Positions 46,480-53,683 of a stretch of DNA of 64,000 nucleotides are shown here, one piece after another. The stretch comes from Flaccisagitta enflata (Eukaryota; Chaetognatha; Sagittoidea; Aphragmophora): contig OZ231127.1 in assembly GCA_965153355.1 (NCBI GenBank), positions 78,926,001-78,990,000 on the forward strand, in the 5' to 3' direction. Each line of letters starts with the position of its first letter. Positions within the stretch are counted from its first letter, which is position 1. The position numbers and the translations under genes were made by a program. The notes below the pieces were generated by a model. The model saw only the letters and a program-made list of their open reading frames with translations, made no database searches and was not told the DNA's origin.

Positions 46480-47104
46480 CTTGACATTAACGCAGTGCGC
46501 GTGATCGAGGCAATTGGCCGGACAAATTACGACGTAATTCTTCTTGAAAATTCCGGCATCCGGCAATGACCAGTCGCAACTCACTTCCGGCGGCGAGGGA
46601 GAAGAGGAAGAAGAGGAAGAGGAAGAGGAGGCGAACCTAGAATACCACTTGAGGTAATCTTCACCGGGATTGTAAGAAACATGAAATGAAATGAAATGTG
46701 TAAAGTTCGTAACTGATTGAGCGTCTGATTGTCCGTTCATGTGCCTGTCTGTAATGACTAGACACTAGTTCTCAGCGATTCACGATCATGACAAGCTCTT
46801 GTAACTGTAGCTACATACATAACATAACGCCTAAGTCTTTTCACCCTCCACTACATCATCCCGATGTTTAGGTGTAGAAAAAAAGAAAATGTATGGAAAC
46901 CAAATTTTTTTCGATGTTGAAACAAAATCCACTCGTTTACATTATAAATATTCATGGATCAGAGTTAGACTCAAAAGTAGATTCTCCAATAACAAGATGA
47001 TCGCGCAGGTTAAATTTCCTTCCAAAACAGACATTGGATACGTTTTAGCAGAATTTATCCGAATATCTGATTTGCATGTGTTTTAAGGAATGGGCGACAT
47101 AGGC

Positions 47105-47154
<50 letters not shown>

Positions 47155-47416
47155 CTTCAATGCACAAACAAAAGGAATTTTGTTTGATTTGCTTCTTTTT
47201 CGTTTTGTCAACTTCCCATTTAGTTTTCATGTCTTGGAAGCAAGTGTTTCTTTTCTAAAAGAAGACATTTACAATTTGGTATGAATTCATTTTTTTCTTG
47301 AACGTTAATCGATTTGCTTATTTACCTTCTGACTGGAAACCAGAGCAGGCGTGAAATAGGAGAAAGCCAACGAAGATGCAAAGACGCGGTCCACCAGGGG
47401 GCCCCATTTCCACCAT
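31116..47416 (-). CDS. cochlin/vitrin-like secreted LCCL-vWA protein
   Basis: Eight coding exons, minus strand: 47416-47326, 46658-46480, 45753-45681, 45125-45006, 43626-43443, 34755-34623, 32429-32274 and 31214-31116. All phases agree, 344 aa. Residues 1-27 look like a signal peptide with a core around IFVGFLLF. Residues about 45-155 form an LCCL domain (VICPANC, AIHSGVI and FLGSIQNGV are hallmarks), spread over exons 2-4. Exons 5-8 give one vWA domain with a complete metal site: DSSVS, the Thr of GGTYIGRA, and the Asp of VMSDG. LCCL plus vWA is the cochlin/vitrin arrangement of extracellular matrix proteins; those have two vWA domains and this has one. The exon 2 acceptor (GGTGAAG|AT) has a poor pyrimidine tract and was chosen because it fits the phase; CTAG 22 bp downstream would not. 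The intron at 34756-43442 hosts a retrotransposon and a zinc-finger gene on the other strand. Confidence 0.85.
31510..31833. mobile_element. hAT-type small inverted-repeat element
   Basis: A 324-bp element with arms of about 70 bp, both reading CAGGGTNGGCTTTNGACAT then AAATTC and AGAAACCTCTTC. The 8-bp flanks GTAACGAT (31502-31509) and GCAACGAT (31834-31841) match at 7 of 8. It lies in the last intron of the LCCL-vWA gene. Confidence 0.8.
31826..31925. repeat. 26-bp tandem repeat at a transposon end
   Basis: Four units of CTACC.TGGTAACGATATCA followed by CGCG. The first unit is the right terminus of the hAT-like element plus its target duplication, so the array appears to have grown from the insertion boundary. 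Confidence 0.75.
31935..32271 (-). mobile_element. GFB element abutting a splice donor
   Basis: Inverted arms with GGGGTCGATGACCTATGCTT and CATATGGGGAATTTTCTCC surround CCAAATCCCTGCC-type units in both orientations. The end TAGTCGCAAAAGCGTTAGAT (minus strand) starts four bases after the exon 7 donor GT of the LCCL-vWA gene at 32273. Confidence 0.8.
32430..33265. other. intron sequence, nothing specific seen
   Basis: Intron of the LCCL-vWA gene. A 124-codon open frame (32582-32956, +) shows no recognised domain. Confidence 0.35.
33266..33430. repeat. GTCT and CT microsatellites
   Basis: CTGT units (33276-33307), CT (33309-33353) and mixed CTGT (33376-33428), immediately before the truncated retrotransposon. 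Confidence 0.9.
33431..34571 (+). mobile_element. 5'-truncated non-LTR retrotransposon, 3' end
   Basis: An open frame continues to a stop at 34315-34317. It resembles the region after the reverse transcriptase of LINE-type elements: a helical segment (SISSLLTNAESWSL) and IKDLFNLPLQTPTAA, then a zinc-binding C-terminus CESC...H....C. The endonuclease and polymerase are absent. A noncoding 3' part ends in AATAAAATCCAATCCAATCC, a pentanucleotide tail typical of some LINEs. The frame also runs open through the upstream CT repeats, but the element-like protein begins only near 33431. A different family from the 35.5-kb element, whose tail is ATTTC. Confidence 0.75.
34572..34620. repeat. (CT)n directly beside an exon donor
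   Basis: A CT run after the LINE tail. On the minus strand it reads GTGAGACAGAGAGA, so the GA tract begins within six bases of the exon 6 donor (34621-34622) of the LCCL-vWA gene. Confidence 0.9.
34756..35220. other. intron sequence with short inverted repeat
   Basis: CTAGCTCATAGATATACGGACAC (near 34917-34942), written here as CTCATAGATATACGGACAC, recurs inverted near 35115-35140, flanking AACTTTNNNAAAGTTG-like arms. This suggests an inverted-repeat element of about 225 bp at roughly 34915-35142. Confidence 0.5.
35224..35405 (-). mobile_element. PCG element, AGTTGCG subfamily, full length
   Basis: Hairpin AGTTGCGGACACGCAACT (35224-35241), CTATAAGAGGCTTTGT, a perfect (CCGT)n array (35257-35321), GCGCATTTCCGCCCCTGCCC, then CCGTCCGCAACTGATGGCC and the terminal CCGGCCTTGTT. 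The far-end motif is AGTTGCGGAC on the other strand, matching this copy's hairpin. Confidence 0.88.
35470..39173 (+). mobile_element. non-LTR retrotransposon, apparently intact
   Basis: A 3.7-kb insertion flanked by the direct repeat TAGAACA (35463-35469 and 39174-39180). The 141-bp leader lacks a gag-like frame. One long frame (35611-38538) encodes endonuclease and reverse transcriptase. The 580-bp 3' part ends in a tail of ATTTC units (39117-39173). It lies in an intron of the LCCL-vWA gene in antisense orientation. Absence of a first open reading frame means either an RTE-like layout or loss of the 5' part. Confidence 0.85.
35611..38538 (+). CDS. LINE endonuclease-reverse transcriptase polyprotein
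   Basis: 975 aa without a stop or frameshift. Residues about 8-225 form an AP-type endonuclease: LIGDFNC, LDLAFSS and the final SDHFPI are present. The usual first catalytic Glu (as in QET or NET) appears as Asp in IFNDVKT, if my alignment is right. Residues about 480-780 are the reverse transcriptase: KPGKKSDDSANYRPISLL, FVDLEKCFDRLDHDVL, GAPQGAILSP and the active-site LYADDTALW. A C-terminal region (about 800-975) has a thumb-like helix region but no clear zinc knuckle except a Cys/His cluster at the very end (CYLCHFHIDHSC). The style suggests the Jockey/CR1/RTE group; I cannot place the clade. It would support target-primed reverse transcription. Confidence 0.9.
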   Translation: MDRRNNIPSKNKSVAIYFQNGNGNPSKQRLTLEAIERLEESHYVVAIFNDVKTQSAENIQIDGYSTLLRNDEKNRHYAGGVSILFPEKWTAKVIEQECKEALIVELQIADYEIIIATCYNHPNKSINKNFLNKLNELNKRNNKKILLIGDFNCAAFEFGSRTDTNQGTELVNSIAEIGLNYVMNDTPTFVSRINGEWNILDLAFSSDKLIDDILEFEIGPPTESDHFPIIMKINYSTNQDERVKKIKDWKKFKDELKNNNEINEMKLTLIDLKAEAKTEDCNISSICDSIDACVNAFTCIVNRAQSNSTTTRKVKIKKDFKINSDTREMIKERRRLVDLIKTNKNRIDVTTLKTELNKTTTKMRSLLKRDQMMDFEKKTNFIAESKDGKKKWKIFNDLMNRKKRDNAPITHLKKENGQLTKDTKEIVNRHAERLKNTHQPRPPEERDKKWVESIKHDNNENKQFLTPHRITNENGDELLESIVNYNNIVNIIRDLKTNTAAGDDGIDNETIKQLPKNALELLTIIFDISIQVGFFPSTWKRARVKMVLKPGKKSDDSANYRPISLLSCVGKLLEKLLKQSIDLANKANAIIPELHAGFRPKRSTQECFTRLGEQMASVRQTKRVAATAFVDLEKCFDRLDHDVLKYRLRRLPLPSKTTRTIASFVTNRRLYVEENGIMSEEVTMASGAPQGAILSPTLYILYTHDAPLINDDDEGSSLYADDTALWTIGNNAREAVALLQRRLSILEDWCRRWRLHPAPTKTDIVAFSNSKQQIGRAEEMDVTLMGKTISWKSGVKFLGVNLENNWKWSTHIDYLISNNYPKVCAIARLNRRIGHSDRAMILNVFNSLIMSTFEYSCISFLNMPKSQWDRVESFLTRSLKQIFDLPLHMSSETARGIFMAETFRERLERFAAKRSVKMFNDSPLTRDLVANYGLYADLNGKDTILDRLVALSGLTEIEDCYLCHFHIDHSCVKMS
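39282..39362. repeat. (CT)n microsatellite
   Basis: A CT tract of about 70 bp, near the 3' end of the LINE insertion. Confidence 0.95.
39391..40251. mobile_element. TA-flanked inverted-repeat element (outer)
   Basis: Arms CACTTTTTATTTTTTATAAG then AAC.T at both ends, with TA on both sides (39389-39390 and 40252-40253). TA duplications suggest Tc1/mariner. It contains a second, smaller member of the same family (39470-40184). No transposase. Confidence 0.75.
39470..40184. mobile_element. TA-flanked inverted-repeat element (inner, nested)
   Basis: Arms CACTTTTTTTTTATAAGCAC at the left and CACTTTTTTTTTTATATAAG at the right read inward, TA on both sides. The interior repeats GCGTGCTTAGCA/GTGCTTAAAT motifs in both arms. 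Nested inside the outer element of the same family. Confidence 0.7.
40255..40672. other. upstream region of the zinc-finger gene
   Basis: No repeat recognised. AGGTATAAGGAGGTATGAGG units (40578-40612) lie 60 bp before the start codon. It probably holds promoter or leader sequence, without a motif I can defend. Confidence 0.35.
40673..43114 (+). CDS. C2H2 zinc-finger protein, single exon, nested
   Basis: 813 aa, probably a nuclear DNA-binding factor. Two fingers lie at about residues 27-78 (FSCRICNKSF and RVRCPECKKLFRG), two closely similar ones at about 265-318 (PSCRICGKSLA and RIRCEKCGGEFKG), and a C-terminal cluster at about 720-808 (IRCPFC, LCPLCRRACE, HVCGESNCRRAFWTLKDLNRH). The N-terminal pairs share spacing and a GKR linker, which suggests an internal duplication. 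Long linkers are Gln-rich (175-250), Gly-rich (325-360, 540-555) and Ser-rich (630-720), with a run of about 25 Gln from a CAA repeat. The whole frame lies in an intron of the minus-strand LCCL-vWA gene. I cannot assign a named orthologue. Confidence 0.88.
42396..42471 (+). repeat. in-frame CAA repeat coding poly-Gln
   Basis: About 25 CAA codons in the zinc-finger gene, after a GGC run (42283-42330) that encodes poly-Gly. Confidence 0.95.
43259..43264 (+). terminator. polyadenylation signal of the zinc-finger gene
   Basis: AATAAA 145 bp after the stop codon of the zinc-finger frame. Confidence 0.6.
43646..43700 (+). mobile_element. PCG left-end fragment
   Basis: GGATACACGGTCACTC, then CTCGCGTGCGGGTGGGCAGG. 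Only the ACAAGGCC-proximal part is kept. It lies 20 bp upstream (minus-strand sense) of the vWA exon acceptor. Confidence 0.6.
43970..44642 (+). mobile_element. GFB element with expanded minisatellite
   Basis: Left: TAGTCGCAAAAGCGTTAGAT, GGTCAGCGGTACCCG, GGCAGCGGCCCCGAAGGAGC and CGATGACCTATGC. About 23 units of GGGATTTGGGCCTTGAGGCT follow (44085-44565), all in one orientation, then CATATGTGAAAGCATAGGTC and GGCCCCTTCGGGGCCGCTGC. Compared with other copies, one half of the internal palindrome is missing and the other is expanded. Confidence 0.8.
45544..45680 (-). mobile_element. degenerate PCG element beside a splice donor
   Basis: CCGCACGCGACTAAGAGCCT at the left and GCTCCTGCCCACGTGCTTGC at the right resemble PCG parts. 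The right end runs to the exon 3 donor of the LCCL-vWA gene (minus strand, 45680). No GTCC array remains. Confidence 0.45.
45873..46304. mobile_element. TA-flanked inverted-repeat element
   Basis: Arms CACTTTTTTTTTTATAAGAG at both ends, TA duplications at 45871-45872 and 46305-46306. Same family as the nested pair at 39.4-40.25 kb. The interior has TTAAGAACACCCAGGCTGA blocks. Confidence 0.75.
46388..46478. repeat. (GTCT)n then (CT)n beside an exon donor
   Basis: The CT tract touches the exon 2 donor of the LCCL-vWA gene; on the minus strand the intron begins GTCAGAGAGAGA. Confidence 0.9.
46660..47325. other. first intron of the LCCL-vWA gene
   Basis: Contains a (GA)n tract (47107-47152) and GAAAT repeats near 46680-46697. 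No other exon is recognised, though a small one could be hidden here. Confidence 0.4.
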
Positions 47417-47747
47417 TTCCAATGTTTTTATTGAAAATCTTGAGAAAAATAAATCAATTTTGTCTTTAATATTTCCCTCGCGGATTTTAATGTTATCGCT
47501 TTCAGTTAGTAATCGGAGACGCACATTGAGCAAAAGGAAGGTCGAAGATAATTTTTAATGATTATTTTTTTTGGTTGCACTCATAAATTCCGATTATCAC
47601 GTATAAATTCTTTTGAACATCGGGCCGGAAATGGCACAGTTTTCCATGATTTTTATGTGATTCATATTTTTGATTTGAGAAAAAAAACTGTGCATAGAAC
47701 TCCAAGCATAAACGTTATTATAATTGCAAAATTTCAGACCTGAACTA

Positions 47748-48323
47748 ACATCTGTCAGGATATTATTGTCCCCAAATCAAACGACTGTCAAATAAAAACG
47801 GAGACATTTAGCCACAAACGGATTTTTTCGCCAGTAAGAGCTAGAAAAAATCTCCATTTTGCTCATGAATTTTGCCTGAATTGCTTCAGACAAAATTGGA
47901 CTAGATTAAAAAGAGAAAAAATATTGCCCATGCAAATCATTGCAAAATTACCAGAAAAATCTAATCAACTTCAGATATGTACCAAATCTACATAAAGATA
48001 GATACTCAGATGCGGATTTCACAGCTGAAAAGCTTATGAAAAGTTCTTTAATTTGCCCATGGATTTCAATTGATTTCATATGAGTGAACCCTTTCAACAT
48101 TTGAAACAAAGCAATAGAAAAATTTCTGCCAGGGCGTTGCTTGCTAGTGGTCAAGGGGTTGAAGAGAAGCAACCAAAATGTGACAAAATACACAAAACAA
48201 TGTGGAATATATTTGGAAATACCCTGTGATATCCAATACCAGTGATTTATATTGTTCCTCTCCAGCAGTAGCAAGGAATCTATTGTTGTAGCGCAATTGG
48301 GACAATAATATCCTGACAGATGT
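47748..48323. mobile_element. TA-flanked inverted-repeat element
   Basis: A 576-bp element. Arms ACATCTGTCAGGATATTATT then GTCCC at both ends, with TA at 47746-47747 and 48324-48325. No transposase frame. It lies just upstream (minus-strand sense) of the LCCL-vWA start. Confidence 0.8.
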
Positions 48324-48329
48324 TAAAAA

Positions 48330-48840
48330 CTTCACAGTTTTGAGCATTAGAGTTCAATCTAATTGTCCAATATTCGCTTCAGTTTAATACTTTAATTCTT
48401 TTTTCATCTCGGTTGGTACTGTAGAATACCAATCCTACCATCGCTCGGCTCTGACAGTCTATCTTATTTACACTGCTCTTTCCAATAATGCAACGAGTAC
48501 CAATGACAATGTTTCCTATCTGACCCAAATATCAAAAGATATTTCCTTATCTTTTTAGTCTAGAATGATCTTAAGGAGCGTTGTAGGAGTGATGGCAATA
48601 AAATGTTTATACCGGAATTCTGGGATTAAGAGACACACATTAAATCATAAGTAGTCACTTCACCTTTGAATATTTCCAGGGGTGAATAAATTTGAGCATT
48701 TTACCCTCCCCCCCAAAGGGTTCAGAGATAGTGAACAAATCAAAGCTTAGAAAAGAAAAAAAAGAAAAATTTCAGAGGAGTTTTCACTTTTGGTAGTTCT
48801 AACTTCTAGGAGAAAACATTCAATTACTACAACACAATTT
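48330..48840. other. no feature seen
   Basis: AT-rich spacer between two inverted-repeat elements. Confidence 0.3.
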
Positions 48841-48844
48841 CATA

Positions 48845-49337
48845 CAGTATGATTCGTTTGGAATGCAACATTAGAAACCTGTATATCTCGGCACCTGAGC
48901 ATTGTAGTGAGATGCAGATTGCACCATTTGAAGGAGTGTAAGAAAGTGTTTTTTTTTTTCTGAGATTTTGCTGCTATCTTCCAAACCTCCAACAAAAACA
49001 GTGAAATCTCCAACACCCAGATATCGGCAATCAGATTCTCCTTTTAGAAAAAATCAGGGGGTATAGTATACTAAATATATAAACGGCAATTTTTGGGCTT
49101 TCTTGTGATTTTATGGACTAACTTTAGAGTAAATTTAAGTCTTAATTCATTTAATCATATGATTTTCAACTGTTTGATCTGTTTGGTAGAAAATTTTCAT
49201 GTAGCAGCAAGATATAAAAAAATCATGGAACGACAGTTTTTTGTGCTCTTTCCAATGGTGCAATTGACACTTTGCCACGATACTCAGTAGCCAAGATAAA
49301 GAGGTTTTTCATATTGCATTCCAAAAAAATCATACTG
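48845..49337. mobile_element. TA-flanked inverted-repeat element
   Basis: A 493-bp element. The arms share CAGTATGATT then TTTGGAATGCAA, with TA at 48843-48844 and 49338-49339. No transposase. Confidence 0.75.
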
Positions 49338-49554
49338 TAGTATTTAGATTCAAATTTTACTAAATTCATTCTCTGAGTGGAAAATCAAATGATTCTTTAA
49401 TCTTTGTACACCCCGGAATCATTCCGCATTTGCTCTGCAAAGCACTGACAGACTTACTGTATATTGCTGACACCGAATCAGCCAATAAGCCATTCTTTCA
49501 CTGACCTTTATTTTGATGCCTAAGATCATATATAGGTATAGGTATTGGCAAATT

Positions 49555-49715
49555 TGCAAAATCATTTTGCATGAAATTCTTAATCTCTCTTGGAATGCAA
49601 AAATTTGCATTTCTAAGAACATGGCCCTTTTCTTATACGTCTTTGAAATAGGGCCATGTTTTTAGAAATGCAAATTCATGCATTCAGAGACAGATTAAAA
49701 ATTTGGACATTTTGA
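49555..49715. repeat. long hairpin
   Basis: Arms of about 65 bp pair around TTATACGTCTTTGAA; the inner stem is AAATTTGCATTTCTAAGAAC followed by ATGGCCC. The same hairpin family occurs at 55697-55783 and 60548-60634, with loop TTATATGTTCTTAG. Confidence 0.7.
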
Positions 49716-49739
49716 ATGAGTCTCTGAACGATTTTGTTT

Positions 49740-49965
49740 TTCTTTCAGAATCCTCCGCCAGAGCAAATTTAATTTGAATAGCTTCGGGTCGTAACACATA
49801 AAACCCAGCCAACCCTTAGCCCTAAAGCTAATCTTGTCCCTAACCTTAACCCTAAAACTATCCCCAACCCTAACCCTAACCCTAAACCGACCCCTAACCC
49901 TAATTTAAAAAACCGCTTAAAAAGTCTTAAAAACAAAAGATCGACAGATGGTTGTTCAACTTCAA
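49740..49965. mobile_element. dispersed repeat with telomere-like CCCTAA tract
   Basis: Reverse complement of the repeat at 9440-9660: CCAGAGCAAATTTAATTTGA, CCCAGCCAACCCTTAGCCC, degenerate CCCTAACCCTAA units (49830-49900), then CTTAAAAACAAAAGATCGAC. It lacks the hAT-like insertion and thus shows the empty site near 49940-49950. Confidence 0.75.
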
Positions 49966-50320
49966 GTGTACCAAGAAGTTCACGTTAAGACAAGTCAAGG
50001 AATGGGGGCTAATTTTCTTTTGAATTTCTCAATTTTTCCAACTGATTTTAAACACATGAATGATTCTCAATGCAAATAAATCAATAATATTTACTAACAA
50101 TATATTTTCTTTAAAAAGGATTACAAAATTATCATTTTAATTTTTTTCTAGAATATGATTTGACTGCGGAAACTGCACCTTAGCGTGCACCTTGACATAG
50201 CGAGTTATAGAATCGCGTGCATGCATTTAAGTGCTAGTAATATATTAGTGATATACGTTGGGGAAGACTGTTACTCAGCCGCGCGCTGGCAAGAAAATTC
50301 AAAGAGGCTCCATGGCAAGA
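49966..50320. other. no gene; solo PCG hairpin remnant
   Basis: GCGAGTTATAGAATCGCGTG then CATGCATTTAAG near 50200-50230 resembles a PCG hairpin end. Otherwise nothing. Confidence 0.4.
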
Positions 50321-50325
50321 ACATA

Positions 50326-51083
50326 CCCTGTCTTCAGAAACAACTGTAACCAGCAAAAGATGTATTGTGTGAACACTATCCACATCATGCATTTCGGATT
50401 TTCTCTATCATATAGCATATTATTGACGGTTTTCTCCTGCAAAATTTCAGCACTCCAAGTCAAGTAGTTCAGCTTCTACATAGTTTTGAAAATCACCAAA
50501 ATTTACATGTAAAATTGCAATTTTTATGAAAAATAAAAGAGTTAAGCCTTTCAATTCTTATCAGAATTGAGTAGATATTAATTTGAAGTAATCAAGTTGA
50601 TCCCATTTTATGGTCTTATCATTGATAAGATCTTTTCTCTGTCCATTTGTGTATAATTATGAGATCTCAAGCTGGTAAAAGATGAATTTTCAACAAGAAA
50701 AGTTGTTTGAACATTAAAAATCATGGAAAACACATAAAAAATCATTATGGATGCGGCGTGAAATGTTTTTTTATTCAGCCTTATATAGTCTCCTTCAAAA
50801 AATCTTCAATTTGAGACCAACCCCAGAGTTCTAGCTCAAAGCGTTTGGAAGTTATATAAGTTTAGACCTCCATCAATGTCTAAAATGAAAAACCGTTAAC
50901 CAAAAAAGGGTTCTTTACTTCAAAATGATGTAAAAGCTAAACTACTTGACCTAGAGTGCTGAAATTTTGAATGAAAAAACCGACAGTAATATACTATTAG
51001 CCAGAGCAAATCCGAAATTTGTGGTGTGAATAGTTTTGCTACAATAGAACTTTTGCTGGTTACAGTTGCTTCTGAAGACAGGG
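50326..51083. mobile_element. TA-flanked long inverted-repeat element
   Basis: A 758-bp element with arms of about 190 bp: CCCTGTCTTCAGAANCAACT then GTAACCAGCAAAAG, continuing through ATTTCGGATTT and AAAATTTCAGCACTC to GTCAAGTAGTTNAGCTT. TA flanks (50324-50325 and 51084-51085). No frame. Tc1/mariner-like by its duplication. Confidence 0.8.
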
Positions 51084-51392
51084 TATACATCAAAGTTCAG
51101 AAACGTTAGGTTTTCAACGAATTATTCGATGAGTCCGTTGATCAAACACTGTCACTTATACGGCGACAAGTCACTGCTCCGTCTCAACCTTATGTGATGA
51201 CATGCATGCTCCGTGTCAGCCATCTACCAACCTTTCCCTTAACCTCTTCTCCCCAGGTCTTTTCACCTCTCAAAACCAATGGTGCCATCACCCTTAGTCA
51301 ACACACTACTCTGTCCCTTTCTTTTTGGTAGCTTTCGCATTGGGTAAACATTTTGCAAAATACATATTGCATAATGCAAAAAGATCATTTTT

Positions 51393-51879
51393 AGTCGCGG
51401 ACACGCGACTCTAGAACTTGCCGTGTCGGTTGGTTGGTTGGTTGGTCAGTCACATCACATTTTTGAATTTCGAGGGGTTTTGGGATTACCGTATTTCTTG
51501 TAATTAGCGCCCCGGGCGCTTTTGAAATTGAAATGAAACATTGTTATCTTAAACCTGCAATTAGCTCCCCCTATTCATTAACAAGTAATGTCTATATAAT
51601 GAAATTTACACAATTTTTTACAATTCAAATCAGTAATTCACTAAAAAAGAGAAAATTTTGTTGTACTGCATCAAATTCTCATGTGATTTTTACCAAAAAT
51701 CAAATTTCCAATGAATTTTCAAGGATTTTTTTTCAAAAAGTGACTTTTATCATTAGCTCATTCTCTCGTGAAAAAAAGAGGGGGCGCTAATTAGAGGGGG
51801 GCGATAAATGCAAGAAATACGGTACTGCCCTGCCCACGCGTCCAAGACTGAGGGAGAGTGTATAGTATACGGCCTTGTT
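51393..51879 (-). mobile_element. PCG element, split by a nested element
   Basis: Hairpin AGTCGCGGACACGCGACT (51393-51410), CTAGAACTTGCCGTGTC, a GGTTG array and GGGGTTTTGGGATTAC; after the insertion at 51489-51822 it continues TGCCCTGCCCACGCGTCC and ends ACGGCCTTGTT. Confidence 0.8.
51489..51822. mobile_element. TA-flanked inverted-repeat element nested in PCG
   Basis: A 334-bp element. Arms CCGTATTTCTTG then AATTAGCGCCCC-like sequence; TA at 51487-51488 and 51823-51824. The host PCG reads continuously (GGGATTA then CTGCCCTGCCC) across it. Confidence 0.8.
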
Positions 51880-51889
51880 TGACATATGA

Positions 51890-52130
51890 TTGGGCCTGAC
51901 TGCTCCTATCTAAATGCTCTAGTAACTTAAATACCGCTCCTGCCCACCCGCACGCGACTGGGGTAGCCGTCTATCCAGCCTTGTTTAGTCGAGGACATGA
52001 AACTCTCACCCTGCTGTGTCGGTCTGTCAATCGGTCAGTTGGTTGGTTTGTTGCCTTTCTGACCGATTCAATGGTAAGTTATTCTAAGGTCTGTATCCGT
52101 TAAGAGTGGGTATTTTAAACACTTCTGCCC
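51890..52130 (-). mobile_element. PCG fragments, head to tail
   Basis: The far half of one copy (CCCACCCGCACGCGACTGGG then CCGTCTATCCAGCCTTGTT) runs straight into the hairpin of another (AGTCGAGGACATGAAACT, 51988-52005) with GTCNGT units behind it. Confidence 0.7.
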
Positions 52131-52159
52131 CGGCTCAACCGTCCGCGGATTTGCCATGT

Positions 52160-53110
52160 TAAACTATTTTTTGTTTTTTTAATTTCTTTCTAAAGCTGCT
52201 ATTTAGTCTGAAGCAAATTGAATCAGAACGAACCCATTTTTGGTTTTTGATTTCGGTTTCTTTTGCTTCCATTTGGTCTTCGGCTCTGGTTTCTGCTGCA
52301 GCAAAAAAAAAAGAAGTTAACAACCCAAGATTGGCAACAAATAAGATGCCCAGGCTTGCTTCATTCTCTGTTCTTTTTTTTTTCATGTTTCGTTTTGTAT
52401 CCTTTGGTTTGTTCTTCTTGTTTGTTCTTTTTTTTTGCCATTTCTATCACGCATGAGGTCGCTACGATTCTCACTTCATGCTGAATCCCGTCTGCTAAAT
52501 ATCGCTATGTCGTGTTCTTTGCATACCTAACCCTTGGAAACTGCTGCGCGCGCGGTCGCGAAGCAGTCGTTGATCTCTATAGCTCTTGCCAACTTTCTGA
52601 GTAGGGTTCGGAATTTGTCAACCTCTTGATGTAGATGTGGTGATAAACTGATGTTCCTCGCCACCACTTGTAAAAAAGCAGTCGACTACCATCGCGTTTA
52701 CCATAAACATCTTTTTTGAAAATACCCCAAATTTGACACTTATATTCAATATCCAAGTGGACCTCCTCCTCACCTAATCGCGACCCCCGCCGATTCCCTT
52801 CGCTCACGAGTCCATTAAAGGTTTCAAAAAAAGAAGAGAAAATAATCCCTTCCAAAACTAATAACTGCTCTCTCCGTCATATCAAATATCCACAAAATGA
52901 AACATACCCAACAGTTCTTCTTTGGTATGGAGAAAAACAAATCTTTTTAGATCAAAAATTGGTTTCGTGAAATATCTTTCTTTTTTTCTCTCAGATCAGC
53001 AGAAGAAATTTGGTTATGAATTGATATTTTTTGCCATCATCTGGTATTCATTGGAAATGTTACCCGCTTTAAAGGCTTTAAATTGCGTATTTAATCTATT
53101 TTCTTTTTTC
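52160..53110. other. no confirmed gene
   Basis: A 92-codon open frame on the minus strand (52855-52577) has varied amino-acid use but no domain I recognise and no splice support. The rest is T-rich. Confidence 0.25.
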
Positions 53111-53129
53111 AGTATATCAAATCGTTGAG

Positions 53130-53345
53130 GCGTTGAAAGGGGGGGGGGTGGGGAAGGGGGGCACTGCGGCGGTGTTGTGGGGGTGGAGGGGATTGTCTCA
53201 GAAAGAAAGACGGGGAGGCTAGGGGGGGGCGTAGCGGTAAGAACGGCAGGAACAGTGGAGGGGAGAAAAGGGGACGTAACAAGACCGTAAGAAGGGGGAG
53301 GGGGGGGGGGGAAATGGAGGAGTCTGCGCCGTGCAAAAAGACGGG
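53130..53345. repeat. G-rich strand-biased tract
   Basis: Several runs of 5-10 G on the plus strand within 200 bp (53132-53160, 53222-53228, 53295-53310), with almost no C. It can form G-quadruplexes. Confidence 0.75.
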
Positions 53346-53465
53346 GTGGGAGAAGAGGAAGAGATTAGGAATTGGATGGTAAGATGGCGTTGTAGCAGAC
53401 TAACGGTGGGGTTGTAGTAGAGATGGAGGCATTGGGACTAGAATAACGTGGAGAGGTACCATAAC

Positions 53466-53634
53466 AACAAGGCCGGATACACGGCCATACCAGTTGCGGA
53501 CGGGTGGGCAGGGGCGGAAATGCGAGGTTTCACACTTTTCGACTCGTGCACACCGACGGACGGACGGACGGACGGACGGACGGACGGACGGACGGACAAA
53601 GGCTCTTATAGAGTTGCGTGTCCGCAATTAAAAA
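53466..53634 (+). mobile_element. PCG element, AGTTGCG subfamily, full length
   Basis: ACAAGGCCGGATACACGGCC, AGTTGCGGACGGGTGGGC, a perfect (ACGG)n array (53555-53597), GGCTCTTATAG and the hairpin AGTTGCGTGTCCGCAATT (53612-53629), then AAAAAC. Near-perfect reverse of the copy at 35224-35405. Confidence 0.88.
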
Positions 53635-53683
53635 CATTCGTCAGTTCTAATACTAGAAGCTACCACACCCACCAAACTAAAAG

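Noticed and set aside
52577-52855. A 92-codon minus-strand frame with mixed composition
   Set aside because: No homology I can recognise, no splice signals, no neighbouring exon; not strong enough to call.
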